A stretch of DNA of 45,119 bases from Burkholderiales bacterium RIFCSPHIGHO2_12_FULL_69_20 (lineage in GTDB: Bacteria; Pseudomonadota; Gammaproteobacteria; Burkholderiales; Burkholderiaceae_C), in NCBI GenBank assembly GCA_001770815.1, contig MESD01000032.1:1-45119 (forward strand). The letters are read 5' to 3'. The position numbers and the translations under genes are program-made. Position 1 is the stretch's first letter. Every line of letters starts with the position of its first letter. The notes under the pieces are model-generated. The model made no database searches, was not told the origin of the DNA, and saw nothing but the letters and a program-made list of their open reading frames with translations. This document shows, piece by piece, positions 38,152 to 45,119 of this stretch.

Positions 38152-39438
38152 ATGACGACGAAACCCCTGATTCTGCTGCTGACCTTTGGCACTGGTGGCG
38201 ATCTGCAGCCGTTCTTGGTGCTGGCGGCAGCGCTGGCAGCGCGTGGATACCGCACCCTGCTGGTTGTCCAGCGCTCCCACGAGCAGGTGGTACGGGCCAC
38301 AGGCCTGCCCTACGTCGCCTATGGCACGCACGAACAGTCTGAATCGGTCCTGGACGACCCCGACCTGTGGGACGAGCGCAAAGGCTTAGGCGTGGTCTGG
38401 CGCGGTCTGCTTCCCAGTCTGAATGAGATTCGCGGGCTGCTGGTCTCGCACGCCCAAGCTGGCGACTGTGCCGTGTTGAGCCACCCCTTCCTGGTTCCCG
38501 TGGCCACGATGGCGAAGGAGCAGCAAGCCCATCTGAGGATCGTGTGCGCCTACCTGGCGCCATCCACCATGCGCACGGTGCACGACCCCCTGACCGTGGG
38601 GTCGCTGAATGTGCCGAGGTGGGTGCCGACGTCGCTGCGTCGTGCGCTGTGGTGGACCATCGACAAGTTCTGGATCGACCCCGATCTGCTGCCCGGACTG
38701 AACGCTGTCCGTACCGCCCATGGATTGAAGCCGGTAGCCAGCTTTCTGGCGCACATGGAAACGGCAAGTGACGCGTCGGTCGCTCTCTTTCCAGCCTGGT
38801 TTGCCACCCGCCAGCCCGACTGGCCTGTCACCTTTTTCGAGGGTCACTTCCCTCTGCGATCCCCGTCGCCGTTGCAACGCCTGCCTGCGGAGCTGGAAGA
38901 CTTTCTGGCGGCGGGCGACGCACCCATCGCGTTCACCGCGGGAACAGGGCATCGGCACGCCACTGGCTACTTCGTGAACGCATTGACCGCGCTGCGTGCG
39001 CTGGGTCGGCGCGGCCTGTTTCTCACGACCTTTGGCAACCAGCTGCCGAGCCCGCTGCCGCCGGACGTGCGATGGCAGCCACACGCACCCTTCGATCTGC
39101 TGCTGCCGCGGGTGGCCCTGTTGGTGCACCACGGGGGCATTGGCACGACGGCCGAAGCGCTGCGCGCGGGCGTGCCGCAATTGATCCTGCCTTTCGCGTT
39201 CGACCAGTTCGACAACGGCAGGCGAGTGCAGTACCTGAATGCAGGCAGCGTTGTGCCCGCGTCACGGGCCAATGCGCGTCGGCTGCGGCAAGAAATGGAA
39301 TCTCTGCTAGTCCGCTCGATGAAGCTTCCCAGCTGCGGAATCCCGGGCGACTTGCCCGCGGATGCAGCCCTGGAGCAGTTGGTGGATAGTGTTGAGCATG
39401 CATTCAACTTCAGCACAGAGAACCCCGGACGAAGCTGA
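38152..39438 (+). CDS. Glycosyltransferase, GT1/UGT-like
   Basis: 428 residues from ATG 38152; a GTG at 38101, directly after the previous stop, would add 17. The N-terminus LILLLTFGTGGDLQPFLVLAAAL is the acceptor-side start of GT-B enzymes of the UDP-glucosyl/rhamnosyl type. The donor-side motif is WQPHAPFDLLLPRVALLVHHGGIGTTAEAL, with His326-His327, followed by GVPQLILPFAFDQFDN, close to the plant/bacterial PSPG box. Sugar donor and acceptor are unknown; glycolipids and natural products are both possible. It follows the DUF6463-like gene closely and is probably co-transcribed. Confidence 0.88.
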   Translation: MTTKPLILLLTFGTGGDLQPFLVLAAALAARGYRTLLVVQRSHEQVVRATGLPYVAYGTHEQSESVLDDPDLWDERKGLGVVWRGLLPSLNEIRGLLVSHAQAGDCAVLSHPFLVPVATMAKEQQAHLRIVCAYLAPSTMRTVHDPLTVGSLNVPRWVPTSLRRALWWTIDKFWIDPDLLPGLNAVRTAHGLKPVASFLAHMETASDASVALFPAWFATRQPDWPVTFFEGHFPLRSPSPLQRLPAELEDFLAAGDAPIAFTAGTGHRHATGYFVNALTALRALGRRGLFLTTFGNQLPSPLPPDVRWQPHAPFDLLLPRVALLVHHGGIGTTAEALRAGVPQLILPFAFDQFDNGRRVQYLNAGSVVPASRANARRLRQEMESLLVRSMKLPSCGIPGDLPADAALEQLVDSVEHAFNFSTENPGRS

Positions 39439-39660
39439 AGGCGTGGCACTTCGATCGCTTCGCGCGCGGGTCTGCCACTTGGCCGGCTCCGTCGGAGAGT
39501 CTGGGCTTCGAACCCCCTGAACGGCCGCTTGGTGGCGATGGAATCCAATTCGGCTGCGCCCGTTTTGGGTCGTTCTCGAACTTCCGGCCGGAGTCGGCGG
39601 CTGACGGCTGCCCAGCCCACTGCCGACATCCAGTCTTGGATGCCTCAAACGGCGAGTCGA

Positions 39661-39686
39661 CTGTTATCAACAGATGATATAGTCTG
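39661..39686 (+). promoter_or_regulatory. Promoter and operator-like repeats before the toxin-antitoxin pair
   Basis: CTGTTATCAACAG (39661-39673) is a perfect inverted repeat around ATC, and CAGATGATATAGTCTG (39671-39686) carries CAGA/TCTG arms around a -10-like TATAGT (39678-39683). The start codon at 39693 is only 9 bp after the -10 box and has no ribosome site, so a leaderless message is possible. Autoregulation by the antitoxin is inferred from toxin-antitoxin practice. Confidence 0.5.
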
Positions 39687-39692
39687 TCTTCG

Positions 39693-40058
39693 ATGAACGG
39701 TCCCGATGTCGGCCTCGAAACGCTTCTTGAGCTGGACGGCAGCGTCCTGGAGCAGGAGGGCGGCTTCTGGATCAAGATCGAGGCACGTCAGGTTCCGGCG
39801 TCGGAGCATGCGCTTCACGGCATCAGGTACAGCCTCACGCTTCACGACAGGTTCGGAACCCGGGTCCTCGGCTACGACAACGCACACGCGGTGAAGCCTC
39901 CGAAGAAGTTCAAGTTCGCGGGGCAGCGGCTGCCCTACGACCATCGCCATCGAACCGCAAGCGACAAAGGCGTCCCCTACGCGTTCGAGTCGGCGCAGCG
40001 GCTGCTGGAGGACTTCTTCGCAGAGGTGGACCGTGTGATCAAGGAAGCACAGCAATGA
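39693..40058 (+). CDS. TumE-type toxin (DUF6516 family)
   Basis: 121 residues. The core YSLTLHDRFGTRVLGYDNAH, then AVKPPKKFKFAGQRLPYDHRHR and the C-terminal AQRLLEDFFAEVDRVIKE are the familiar DUF6516/TumE pattern, annotated as the toxin of a two-gene system. The biochemical activity is not known to me. The conserved basic and His residues (YDHRHR) suggest nucleic-acid action (guess). The stop overlaps the start of the next gene by four bases (ATGA), so production is coupled. Near the right end of the proposed island, where such pairs help hold islands in place. Confidence 0.75.
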   Translation: MNGPDVGLETLLELDGSVLEQEGGFWIKIEARQVPASEHALHGIRYSLTLHDRFGTRVLGYDNAHAVKPPKKFKFAGQRLPYDHRHRTASDKGVPYAFESAQRLLEDFFAEVDRVIKEAQQ

Positions 40059-40408
40059 AGACCATCGTCATCGGCGTCATGTCCCAGGAACAGATCCGGG
40101 CCCGCACGATTGCCATCGCCAAGGGCGAGTACAAGCCCAAGCCCGGAGAGCCCAGGATCTGGTTCACCTCCATGAAGTCGGTGGCCGAGGTGCTGAGCGA
40201 TCAAAACCGCGCGCTGCTCAAGGTCATCAGGGAGACCAACCCGGATTCCATGACCATGCTGGCCAAGACCACAGGGCGGCAGCCTGGCAATCTGTCGCGC
40301 ACCTTGAAGACGATGTCGCGCTACGGGCTGGTGGATCTCCAGCGCGACAAGACACACGTGAGGCCGGTCGTGAAGGCGACTGGATTCCGCATCATGGCTG
40401 CGGCCTGA
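40055..40408 (+). CDS. Winged-helix antitoxin/regulator partner of TumE (HVO_A0114-like)
   Basis: 117 residues. After a short N-terminal part (MSQEQIRARTIAIAKGEYKP, FTSMKSVAEVL) comes a winged helix of MarR/HVO_A0114 type: LLKVIRETNPDSMTMLAKTTGRQ, then NLSRTLKTMSRYGLVDLQRD and RPVVKATGFRI. It is the usual second gene after a DUF6516 toxin and should bind the toxin or its promoter. The order toxin first, antitoxin second is less common than the reverse. Identity as an antitoxin rests on context. Confidence 0.72.
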   Translation: MKTIVIGVMSQEQIRARTIAIAKGEYKPKPGEPRIWFTSMKSVAEVLSDQNRALLKVIRETNPDSMTMLAKTTGRQPGNLSRTLKTMSRYGLVDLQRDKTHVRPVVKATGFRIMAAA

Positions 40409-40614
40409 TGTTGTGCGTCACTGCCTTGAGCGTCGAACGACGAGACTCCGCCGTCCTGGGCAGGGCGGTGACTGGGCGGTGGCTGGCATAGTCCCTGAAG
40501 CGTGGCAAGCGATGAGGCCGGCGATGGTCCTCGATAGTCCGCGAAGGCCGTTTGCAACCTGCGTAGACTGGTAGTCCTTGGTCCTGATCAAACGAAATTC
40601 GAGCTCTTTTGGTC

Positions 40615-40636
40615 TGACGGTAAAGCTGGCGGTAAA
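40615..40636. repeat. Pair of TGRCGGTAAA repeats with 12-bp period, right
   Basis: TGACGGTAAA at 40615 and TGGCGGTAAA at 40627, the same 12-bp step as the left pair at 36098/36110. Lies 62-83 bp inside the right border repeat. Confidence 0.55.
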
Positions 40637-40697
40637 GATGCAGCGTCTAGTTATTTAAGCCAATGACGACAACGGGTTGCCAGCGCAGGAAATGATT

Positions 40698-40709
40698 GAG
40701 TGGGAGTAG
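40698..40709 (+). repeat. Right attachment-like repeat (displaced guaA end)
   Basis: GAGTGGGAGTAG. Together with the preceding ATT it reads IEWE-stop, the same peptide as the real guaA end but with different third bases, which is what a gene end kept by protein-coding selection and then displaced would look like. Confidence 0.6.
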
Positions 40710-40772
40710 AGATCTTTCGAGGACTATCGCGGCCTAGCGAGATCTATCGCGAATTCGCAGCTGCCGGGCAGC

Positions 40773-41210
40773 TCATGGCGTACTGCGCGACGCGGCGGTG
40801 CCGGCCTGCTGCCGTTCGACCAGCCGCAGCATCGTGGCCAGCGTGATCGATTTGAAGGTGGCCCTCGCGTTCTCGTCGATCTCGGACAGCACCAAACCCA
40901 GCGCGGCCTCCACCGGCCCCGACTGCGGGGCCGCCGCCGCGGCAGCGCTGTCGCCGAAATCCTCGAACATCTGGATGATGTCCATCAGCGTCAGGCGTTT
41001 GGCGTTGCCGGTGAAGCGGTAGCCGCCGCCGGCGCCACGCACCGAAGCGAGGAGGCCCGAGCGCGCCAGTTCGGCCAGCACCTTGGCCAGGTGGTGCGCC
41101 GAGATGTCGTACTTCTCGGCGATCTCGGCCGCGGCGATGTGGCGCTCTGGCGTGCGTGCGAATTCGAGCACGCTGTACAGCGCCAGCGAGGTGTTCTTCT
41201 GCAGTCTCAT
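40773..41210 (-). CDS. Rrf2 family regulator without cysteines
   Basis: 145 residues. The winged helix is clear: MRLQKNTSLALYSVLEFA, IAAAEIAEKYDISAHHLAKVL, and LARSGLLASVRGAGGGYRF. IscR and NsrR carry three cysteines for an iron-sulfur cluster after this region; here there is no cysteine in the whole protein. The cluster region is replaced by an Ala-rich loop (about 87-97). It must sense something else or act without a cofactor. It lies 15 bp downstream of the GNAT gene on the same strand and faces away from the Liv operon, so it could regulate both sides of 41748-41883. Confidence 0.9.
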   Translation of the reverse strand: MRLQKNTSLALYSVLEFARTPERHIAAAEIAEKYDISAHHLAKVLAELARSGLLASVRGAGGGYRFTGNAKRLTLMDIIQMFEDFGDSAAAAAAPQSGPVEAALGLVLSEIDENARATFKSITLATMLRLVERQQAGTAASRSTP

Positions 41211-41225
41211 GGCAGCTGCGCGGGC

Positions 41226-41747
41226 TTAAGGCTCAAGATCCATCTCCAGGGCGATCAACGGTCCTGCCATCATGCCCTGAGCGCGAAAGAACGACAGGAT
41301 CAGCGTGTTCTCCAGCGCCACGATGGTGCGCAGCTTGCGCACCCCGATGCGCTGGAAGCGCGCACTGATGGCCTGCAACAACTGCGTGCCCACGCCGGCC
41401 AGCCGCGCCTGCGGGTCGACGTCGATGGCGAAGACCCAGCCGCATGGCTGCGAGCCGAACTCCCAGTCGCGCACCTCGCCGATGACAAAACCGACGACAT
41501 GGCCATGGACCAGCGCCACCAGGAACTGCTGCGCATCGTGCGTGCCGCTGCCGTAGCGGCGGTACACCGACAACCAGTACTTGCGCTTCTCCAGGCCGGT
41601 CACCGTGGCGTCGAGATCGATGACCCGGTCCAGGTCGCTGCGGCGCACGGCGCGCACTTCGATCGCAGCCTCGGCATCAGTGCTTTCCCTGGGGGTGGCG
41701 CGGGACCGCTGGCGCGGCGCGGCCGGGGTGGTGGTGGGCTTCTTCAT
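41226..41747 (-). CDS. GNAT family N-acetyltransferase
   Basis: 173 residues. The first 30 are Pro/Thr/Arg-rich and probably disordered. The GNAT fold follows: IEVRAVRRSDLDRVIDLD, FLVALVHGHVVGFVIGEV, then FAIDVDPQARLAGVGTQLL, whose RLAGVG stretch (115-120) is the acetyl-CoA pyrophosphate loop. The C-terminal ENTLILSFFRAQGMMAG is typical. Substrate unknown. Same strand as and 15 bp upstream of the Rrf2 gene, so they are probably co-transcribed from the region shared with the divergent Liv operon. Confidence 0.88.
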   Translation of the reverse strand: MKKPTTTPAAPRQRSRATPRESTDAEAAIEVRAVRRSDLDRVIDLDATVTGLEKRKYWLSVYRRYGSGTHDAQQFLVALVHGHVVGFVIGEVRDWEFGSQPCGWVFAIDVDPQARLAGVGTQLLQAISARFQRIGVRKLRTIVALENTLILSFFRAQGMMAGPLIALEMDLEP

Positions 41748-41780
41748 TTCTTGAACTGGATCAATCTTAAATCAGCATTG

Positions 41781-41788
41781 TGGTACCA
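41781..41788. promoter_or_regulatory. Palindrome in the divergent GNAT/Liv promoter region
   Basis: TGGTACCA within an AT-richer stretch of the 136-bp gap between the GNAT and Liv starts. Could be part of a regulator site; the evidence is only symmetry and place. Confidence 0.3.
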
Positions 41789-41883
41789 GAATGTTTCTAT
41801 CGCTGGTGGTCGGTGTGTCTAGCTCCAGGGCTCGGTGCAGCGGTTGATTGTGCAATGGTCCCCGATGGGGCAAGGAGACAGTC

Positions 41884-43047
41884 ATGAGGTTTCTCACATT
41901 CGTCCGCACGCGGTGCGCTCAAGGTTTGCTGGCGGGTGCAGCGGCGCTGCTGGCCGCCACGGCCGCCTGGGCCCAGGCGCCGATCCGCGTCGGCGCTTTC
42001 TTGTCCGTCACCGGGCCGGCCGCCTTCCTGGGCGACCCGGAGCTGAAGACACTGGAGCTCTACGTCGAGCGACTCAATGCCGAAGGTGGCGTGCTCGGCC
42101 GCAAGCTGCAGCTGGTGGCCTACGACGATGCCGGCGACGCGGAGAAGGCGCGCACCTTCGCCAAGCGCTTGCTCGAGCAGGACAAGGTCGACCTCATCGT
42201 CGGTGGCAGCACCACCGGCACCACGATGGCGGTGGTGCCGATGGTCGAGCAGGCCGGCGTGCCCTTCGTGTCGCTGGCCGGCGCGGTGGTCATCGTCGAG
42301 CCGGCCAAGAAGTGGGTCTTCAAGACACCGCACACCGACCGCATGGCCTGCGAGAAGATCTTCGTCGACCTGCAGTCTCGCAAGCTCAGCAAGGTGGCGC
42401 TGATCTCGGGCAGCGGCGGCTTCGACAAGTCGATGCGTGGTGAATGCCTGAAGGTGGGGTCCAAGCACGGCATCGAGTTCGTCGCCGACGAGACCTACGG
42501 CGCCACCGACACCGACATGACCGCGCAGCTCACCAAGATCAAGGGCAGTGGCGCGCAGGCGGTGCTCAACGCCGGCTTTGGCCAGGGCCCGGCAATCGTC
42601 ACCCGCAACTATCGGCAGGTCGGGCTGACCCTGCCGCTGTACCAGTCGCACGGTGTCGCATCGAAGGAATACATCAAGCTCTCCGGTTCCGCTGCCGATG
42701 GCGTGCGCCTGCCCGCCGCGGCGTTGCTGGTGGCCGACCAGCTGGCCGCCGGCGACGCGCAGAAGCCCGTGGTTGCCGGCTACACCAAGGCCTTCGCGGA
42801 CAAGTACAAGGCCGACGTTTCCAGCTTCGGCGGCCATGCCTACGACGGGCTGATGCTGGCGGTGAACGCCATCAAGGCGGCGGGCTCGACCGACAAGGCC
42901 AAGGTGCGCGACGCGCTCGAGGCCACCAAGGGTTATGTCGGCACCGCCGGCGTGGTCAACATGTCGGCCAGCGATCACATGGGGCTGGACCTCAGTGCGT
43001 TTCGCATGCTCGAGGTGCGCAACGGCAACTGGGCGCTGGTGAACTGA
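41884..43047 (+). CDS. Liv-type ABC transporter substrate-binding protein (second operon)
   Basis: 387 residues from MRFLTFVRTRCAQGL at 41884, with AAGGAGA five bases upstream; an earlier in-frame ATG lacks this. The signal peptide ends about AWA-QAPIR. It is a type-I binding protein: VGAFLSVTGPAAFLGDPELK, LYVERLNAEGGVLGRKLQLV and DDAGDAEKARTFAKRLL. It is clearly different from the pair at 20628-23215, so it serves another ligand. First gene of an operon with livH-, livM- and livG-like genes. Confidence 0.93.
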   Translation: MRFLTFVRTRCAQGLLAGAAALLAATAAWAQAPIRVGAFLSVTGPAAFLGDPELKTLELYVERLNAEGGVLGRKLQLVAYDDAGDAEKARTFAKRLLEQDKVDLIVGGSTTGTTMAVVPMVEQAGVPFVSLAGAVVIVEPAKKWVFKTPHTDRMACEKIFVDLQSRKLSKVALISGSGGFDKSMRGECLKVGSKHGIEFVADETYGATDTDMTAQLTKIKGSGAQAVLNAGFGQGPAIVTRNYRQVGLTLPLYQSHGVASKEYIKLSGSAADGVRLPAAALLVADQLAAGDAQKPVVAGYTKAFADKYKADVSSFGGHAYDGLMLAVNAIKAAGSTDKAKVRDALEATKGYVGTAGVVNMSASDHMGLDLSAFRMLEVRNGNWALVN

Positions 43048-43074
43048 GTCGATGCGGCCTGCTCGCGAAGCATC

Positions 43075-43950
43075 ATGGGCAGCGCATGGCTCCAATTCAT
43101 TGCCAGCGGGCTGACCGCGGGGGCGATCTACGCGCTCGTCGCGCTCGGCTTTTCGATCATCTACAACGCCAGCGGCGCGATCAACTTCGCGCAGGGTGAG
43201 TTCGTGATGATCGGCGGCATGAGCGCGGTCACGCTGCTGGCGTTGGGCTTGCCGCTGTGGCTGGCGCTGCCGCTGGCCGTGCTGGCGTCGGTGCTGGTGG
43301 CGCTGATCATCGAGAAGTTGGCCATCGAGCCCGCGCGCCACGCCGGCACCGTCACGCTGATCATCATCACCATCGGCGTGGCGCTGTTCCTGCGCGGGCT
43401 GGCGCAACTGGTGTGGGGCAAGGGCGTGCACCGGCTGCCATCGTTCTCGAGCGAGCAGCCGATCGAATGGCTGGGCGCCACGCTGCTGCCGCAAAGCCTG
43501 TGGGTGATGGGCGGCGCCGCGCTGGCGGTCGTGGCTTTGAGCGCTTTCTACGGGCACACCTTGCTCGGCAAGGCGATGCGTGCCACGTCCTACAACCGCG
43601 TGGCTGCGCAACTGGTGGGCATCAACACGCGCGGTGTGCTCTTCGCCAGCTTCGGTCTGGCGGCCGGATTGGGCGCGCTGGGCGGCGTGCTCATCGCGCC
43701 GATCGCCTTCACCTCTTACGACGCCGGCATCATGCTCGGCCTGAAGGGGTTCGCCGCGGCCATGCTGGGCGGGCTGGGCAGTTTTGCCGGTGCGGTGCTC
43801 GGTGGCCTGGTGCTTGGCCTGCTCGAAGGCCTGGGCGCGGGTCTCGTCTCGTCGGCCTACAAGGACGCGATCGCCTTCGTCGTGATCCTGCTCGTGTTGT
43901 TCCTGATGCCGCAGGGCCTGCTCGGTGGACGTGGCAGCGAACGTGTCTGA
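43075..43950 (+). CDS. livH: Liv-type ABC transporter permease LivH (second operon)
   Basis: 291 residues. IASGLTAGAIYALVALGFSIIYN, GAINFAQGEFVMIGG and the cytoplasmic loop GKAMRATSYNRVAAQLVGI mark it as LivH. It lies 27 bp after the binding-protein stop and overlaps the next gene. Confidence 0.94.
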   Translation: MGSAWLQFIASGLTAGAIYALVALGFSIIYNASGAINFAQGEFVMIGGMSAVTLLALGLPLWLALPLAVLASVLVALIIEKLAIEPARHAGTVTLIIITIGVALFLRGLAQLVWGKGVHRLPSFSSEQPIEWLGATLLPQSLWVMGGAALAVVALSAFYGHTLLGKAMRATSYNRVAAQLVGINTRGVLFASFGLAAGLGALGGVLIAPIAFTSYDAGIMLGLKGFAAAMLGGLGSFAGAVLGGLVLGLLEGLGAGLVSSAYKDAIAFVVILLVLFLMPQGLLGGRGSERV

Positions 43951-44914
43951 GGCGCCGCGCGCGGCCCTGCCCCGCTGGTGGGCGCGTCCGCGCAGCGGCG
44001 GCCTGGCTGCGCTGGCGGCGGTGATCGTGCTGCTGCCTCTGGCGCTGGCCAACAACTATTTCTACGAGGTGGCGATCCTGGTGGCGCTGAACGCCACCGT
44101 CTGCGTCGGGCTGAACCTGCTGATCGGCTATGCCGGCCAGATCAGCCTGGGCCATGCCGGGTTCTTCGCGCTGGGCGGCTACGGCAGTGCGATCCTGGCC
44201 ACGCAGTACGGGCTGTCGACGTGGCTCTCGCTGCCGCTGGCCTGTGCCGGCGTGGCGCTGCTGGCGCTGCTGATCGGGCGGCCCACGCTGCGCCTGAAGG
44301 GACACACGCTGGCCATGGCGACGCTCGGTCTGGGCGTGATCATCGCCATCGTCATCACCACCGAGGACCGCCTCACCGGCGGGCCCGACGGCATGTCGGT
44401 GCCCGCGCTGGTGCTCTTCGGTTGGACAGTGGCCGGCGAACGCACCTGGTACTGGATCACGGGCGCGGTGTTGCTGGCCACGGTCTGGCTGGCATTCAAC
44501 CTGATCGAGTCGCCGCGCGGGCGTGCGCTGCGCGCGCTGCATGGCTCGGAGGTGGCGGCGCAGACGCTGGGCATCGACAGCGGCCGCGCCAAGCTGCAGG
44601 TGTTCGTGCTGTCGGCGCTGGTGGCGGCCCTGGCGGGCGCGTTGATGGCGCATTACACCGGCTTCATCACCCCGGCCAAGGCCTCGTTCCTGCATTCGGT
44701 GGAACTGGTGATCATGGTCGTCTTCGGCGGCATGGCCTCGGTCTTCGGCGCAGTGGTCGGCGCGGCCGTGCTGACCATGCTGCCGCAACTGCTGACGGTG
44801 CTGAAGGACTACGAAATGATGGTCTTCGGCGCGGTGCTGATCGCCACCATGGTGTTCTTCCCGCTGGGCGTGGTGCCCACGCTGGCGCAGTGGTGGGCGA
44901 GGAGGCGGCCATGA
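43925..44914 (+). CDS. livM: Liv-type ABC transporter permease LivM (second operon)
   Basis: 329 residues if the GTG at 43925 is used; GTG at 43943 would shorten it by six and reduce the overlap with livH from 26 to 8 bp. Neither has a strong ribosome site. NATVCVGLNLLIGYAGQISLGHAGFFALGGYG is the LivM signature, and ALRALHGSEVAAQTLGID the cytoplasmic loop. The stop overlaps the next start as ATGA. Confidence 0.93.
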   Translation: MDVAANVSEAPRAALPRWWARPRSGGLAALAAVIVLLPLALANNYFYEVAILVALNATVCVGLNLLIGYAGQISLGHAGFFALGGYGSAILATQYGLSTWLSLPLACAGVALLALLIGRPTLRLKGHTLAMATLGLGVIIAIVITTEDRLTGGPDGMSVPALVLFGWTVAGERTWYWITGAVLLATVWLAFNLIESPRGRALRALHGSEVAAQTLGIDSGRAKLQVFVLSALVAALAGALMAHYTGFITPAKASFLHSVELVIMVVFGGMASVFGAVVGAAVLTMLPQLLTVLKDYEMMVFGAVLIATMVFFPLGVVPTLAQWWARRRP

Positions 44915-45119
44915 CGCTGCTCTCGGTGCAGGGGTTGGGCAAGGCCTTCGGTGGCGTGCATGCCAACCAGGACGTGAACCTGGCGGTGCGCGCCGGCACG
45001 GTGCATTCCATCATCGGCCCCAATGGTGCCGGCAAGACCAGCCTGATCAACATGCTCAGCGGTGTCTACCGGCCCGATGCCGGCAGCATCCGCCTGGCGG
45101 GCGCCGAACTCGCCGGGCT
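44911..45119 (+). CDS. livG: Liv-type ABC transporter ATP-binding protein LivG, partial (cut by right edge)
   Basis: The first 69 residues are visible from ATG 44911, which overlaps the livM stop. MTLLSVQGLGKAFGGVHANQ is the standard LivG opening and Walker A reads GPNGAGKTS. The signature and Walker B motifs lie outside the window. A livF gene would be expected next. Confidence 0.93.
   Translation, partial: MTLLSVQGLGKAFGGVHANQDVNLAVRAGTVHSIIGPNGAGKTSLINMLSGVYRPDAGSIRLAGAELAG

Larger units (their letters stand above)
35917..40709. mobile_element. Decayed genomic island at the 3' end of guaA
   Basis: About 4.8 kb bounded by copies of the guaA end. Inside lie an AraC regulator, a small membrane protein, a glycosyltransferase, a TumE-type toxin-antitoxin pair and long non-coding stretches that are visibly richer in A+T than the flanks. 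Short repeat families (GGACTATC and TGACGGTAA) occur near both ends. No integrase, relaxase or replication gene is recognisable, so the element cannot move by itself. The island call rests on the border repeats, composition and known use of guaA as a target; the exact right end could differ. Confidence 0.6.
40409..40772. other. Non-coding right flank of the island
   Basis: 364 bp without a gene. Holds ATAGTCC (40488) and GATAGTCC (40533), the inverse of GGACTATC; the paired repeats TGACGGTAAA (40615) and TGGCGGTAAA (40627); the attachment-like repeat at 40698; and GGACTATC again at 40721, just outside that repeat. The stretch is clearly richer in A+T than the genes around it. Confidence 0.6.

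Noticed and set aside
39439-39692. Possible tRNA-like sequence (CTTCGAACCCC) between the glycosyltransferase and the toxin gene
   Set aside because: Only a T-loop-like stretch. No acceptor or anticodon stem could be paired around it.

Overview
The window looks like chromosome from a high-GC betaproteobacterium, most likely order Burkholderiales (Rubrivivax/Leptothrix/Ideonella-like). The reasons are the dense GC-rich codon use, the chemoreceptors with a PGVRLF-type N-terminal motif, several branched-chain-amino-acid type (Liv) ABC transporters, and the gene order smpB / ratA-rnfH / DUF4124 / guaB-guaA. The family assignment is inference from recalled families; no search was run.

Region 1 (1-9466) is a chemotaxis block. 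A minus-strand run, probably one operon, reads from a short divergent receptor-like protein through cheY, a STAS protein, a large cheA and a Cache-domain receptor to an Aer-type PAS receptor cut by the left edge. A second receptor is transcribed the other way, and the gap between the two directions holds two candidate sigma-28 (FliA) promoters back to back. Between cheA and the Cache receptor sits a 40-codon in-frame remnant ending in the same C-terminal motif as that receptor.

Region 2 (9478-15650) is the glycine cleavage operon gcvT-gcvH-gcvP-sdaA on the minus strand, headed by a clear tandem glycine riboswitch. Glycine would be split to CO2, ammonia and methylene-THF, and serine deaminated to pyruvate. 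Region 3 (15702-19350) has a CoA-binding protein, an O-acetylhomoserine sulfhydrylase (metY) and a lipoprotein-type gamma-glutamyltransferase. Region 4 (19358-29373) has a class III CoA-transferase, two tandem paralogous Liv substrate-binding proteins with their own terminators, a complete livMHFG set, and on the other strand an acyl-CoA synthetase with a crotonase-fold protein that lacks both usual catalytic glutamates.

Region 5 (29383-35928) is housekeeping: smpB (with a second copy of its 3' end just downstream), ratA-rnfH, a DUF4124 protein, guaB, an MFS exporter and guaA. Region 6 (about 35917-40709) reads as a decayed genomic island inserted at the 3' end of guaA. Near-repeat copies of the guaA end (GAGTGGGAATGA / GAGTGGGAGTAG, both read IEWE-stop) bound it, and families of short repeats with matching 12-bp spacing lie at both ends. 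No integrase is left. Cargo is an AraC regulator, a small membrane protein, a family-1-type glycosyltransferase and a TumE-type toxin-antitoxin pair. Region 7 (40773-45119) returns to chromosomal style with a cysteine-free Rrf2 regulator, a GNAT acetyltransferase and, divergently, a second Liv ABC operon that runs off the right edge.

No tRNA, rRNA, CRISPR array or intact insertion sequence was seen.
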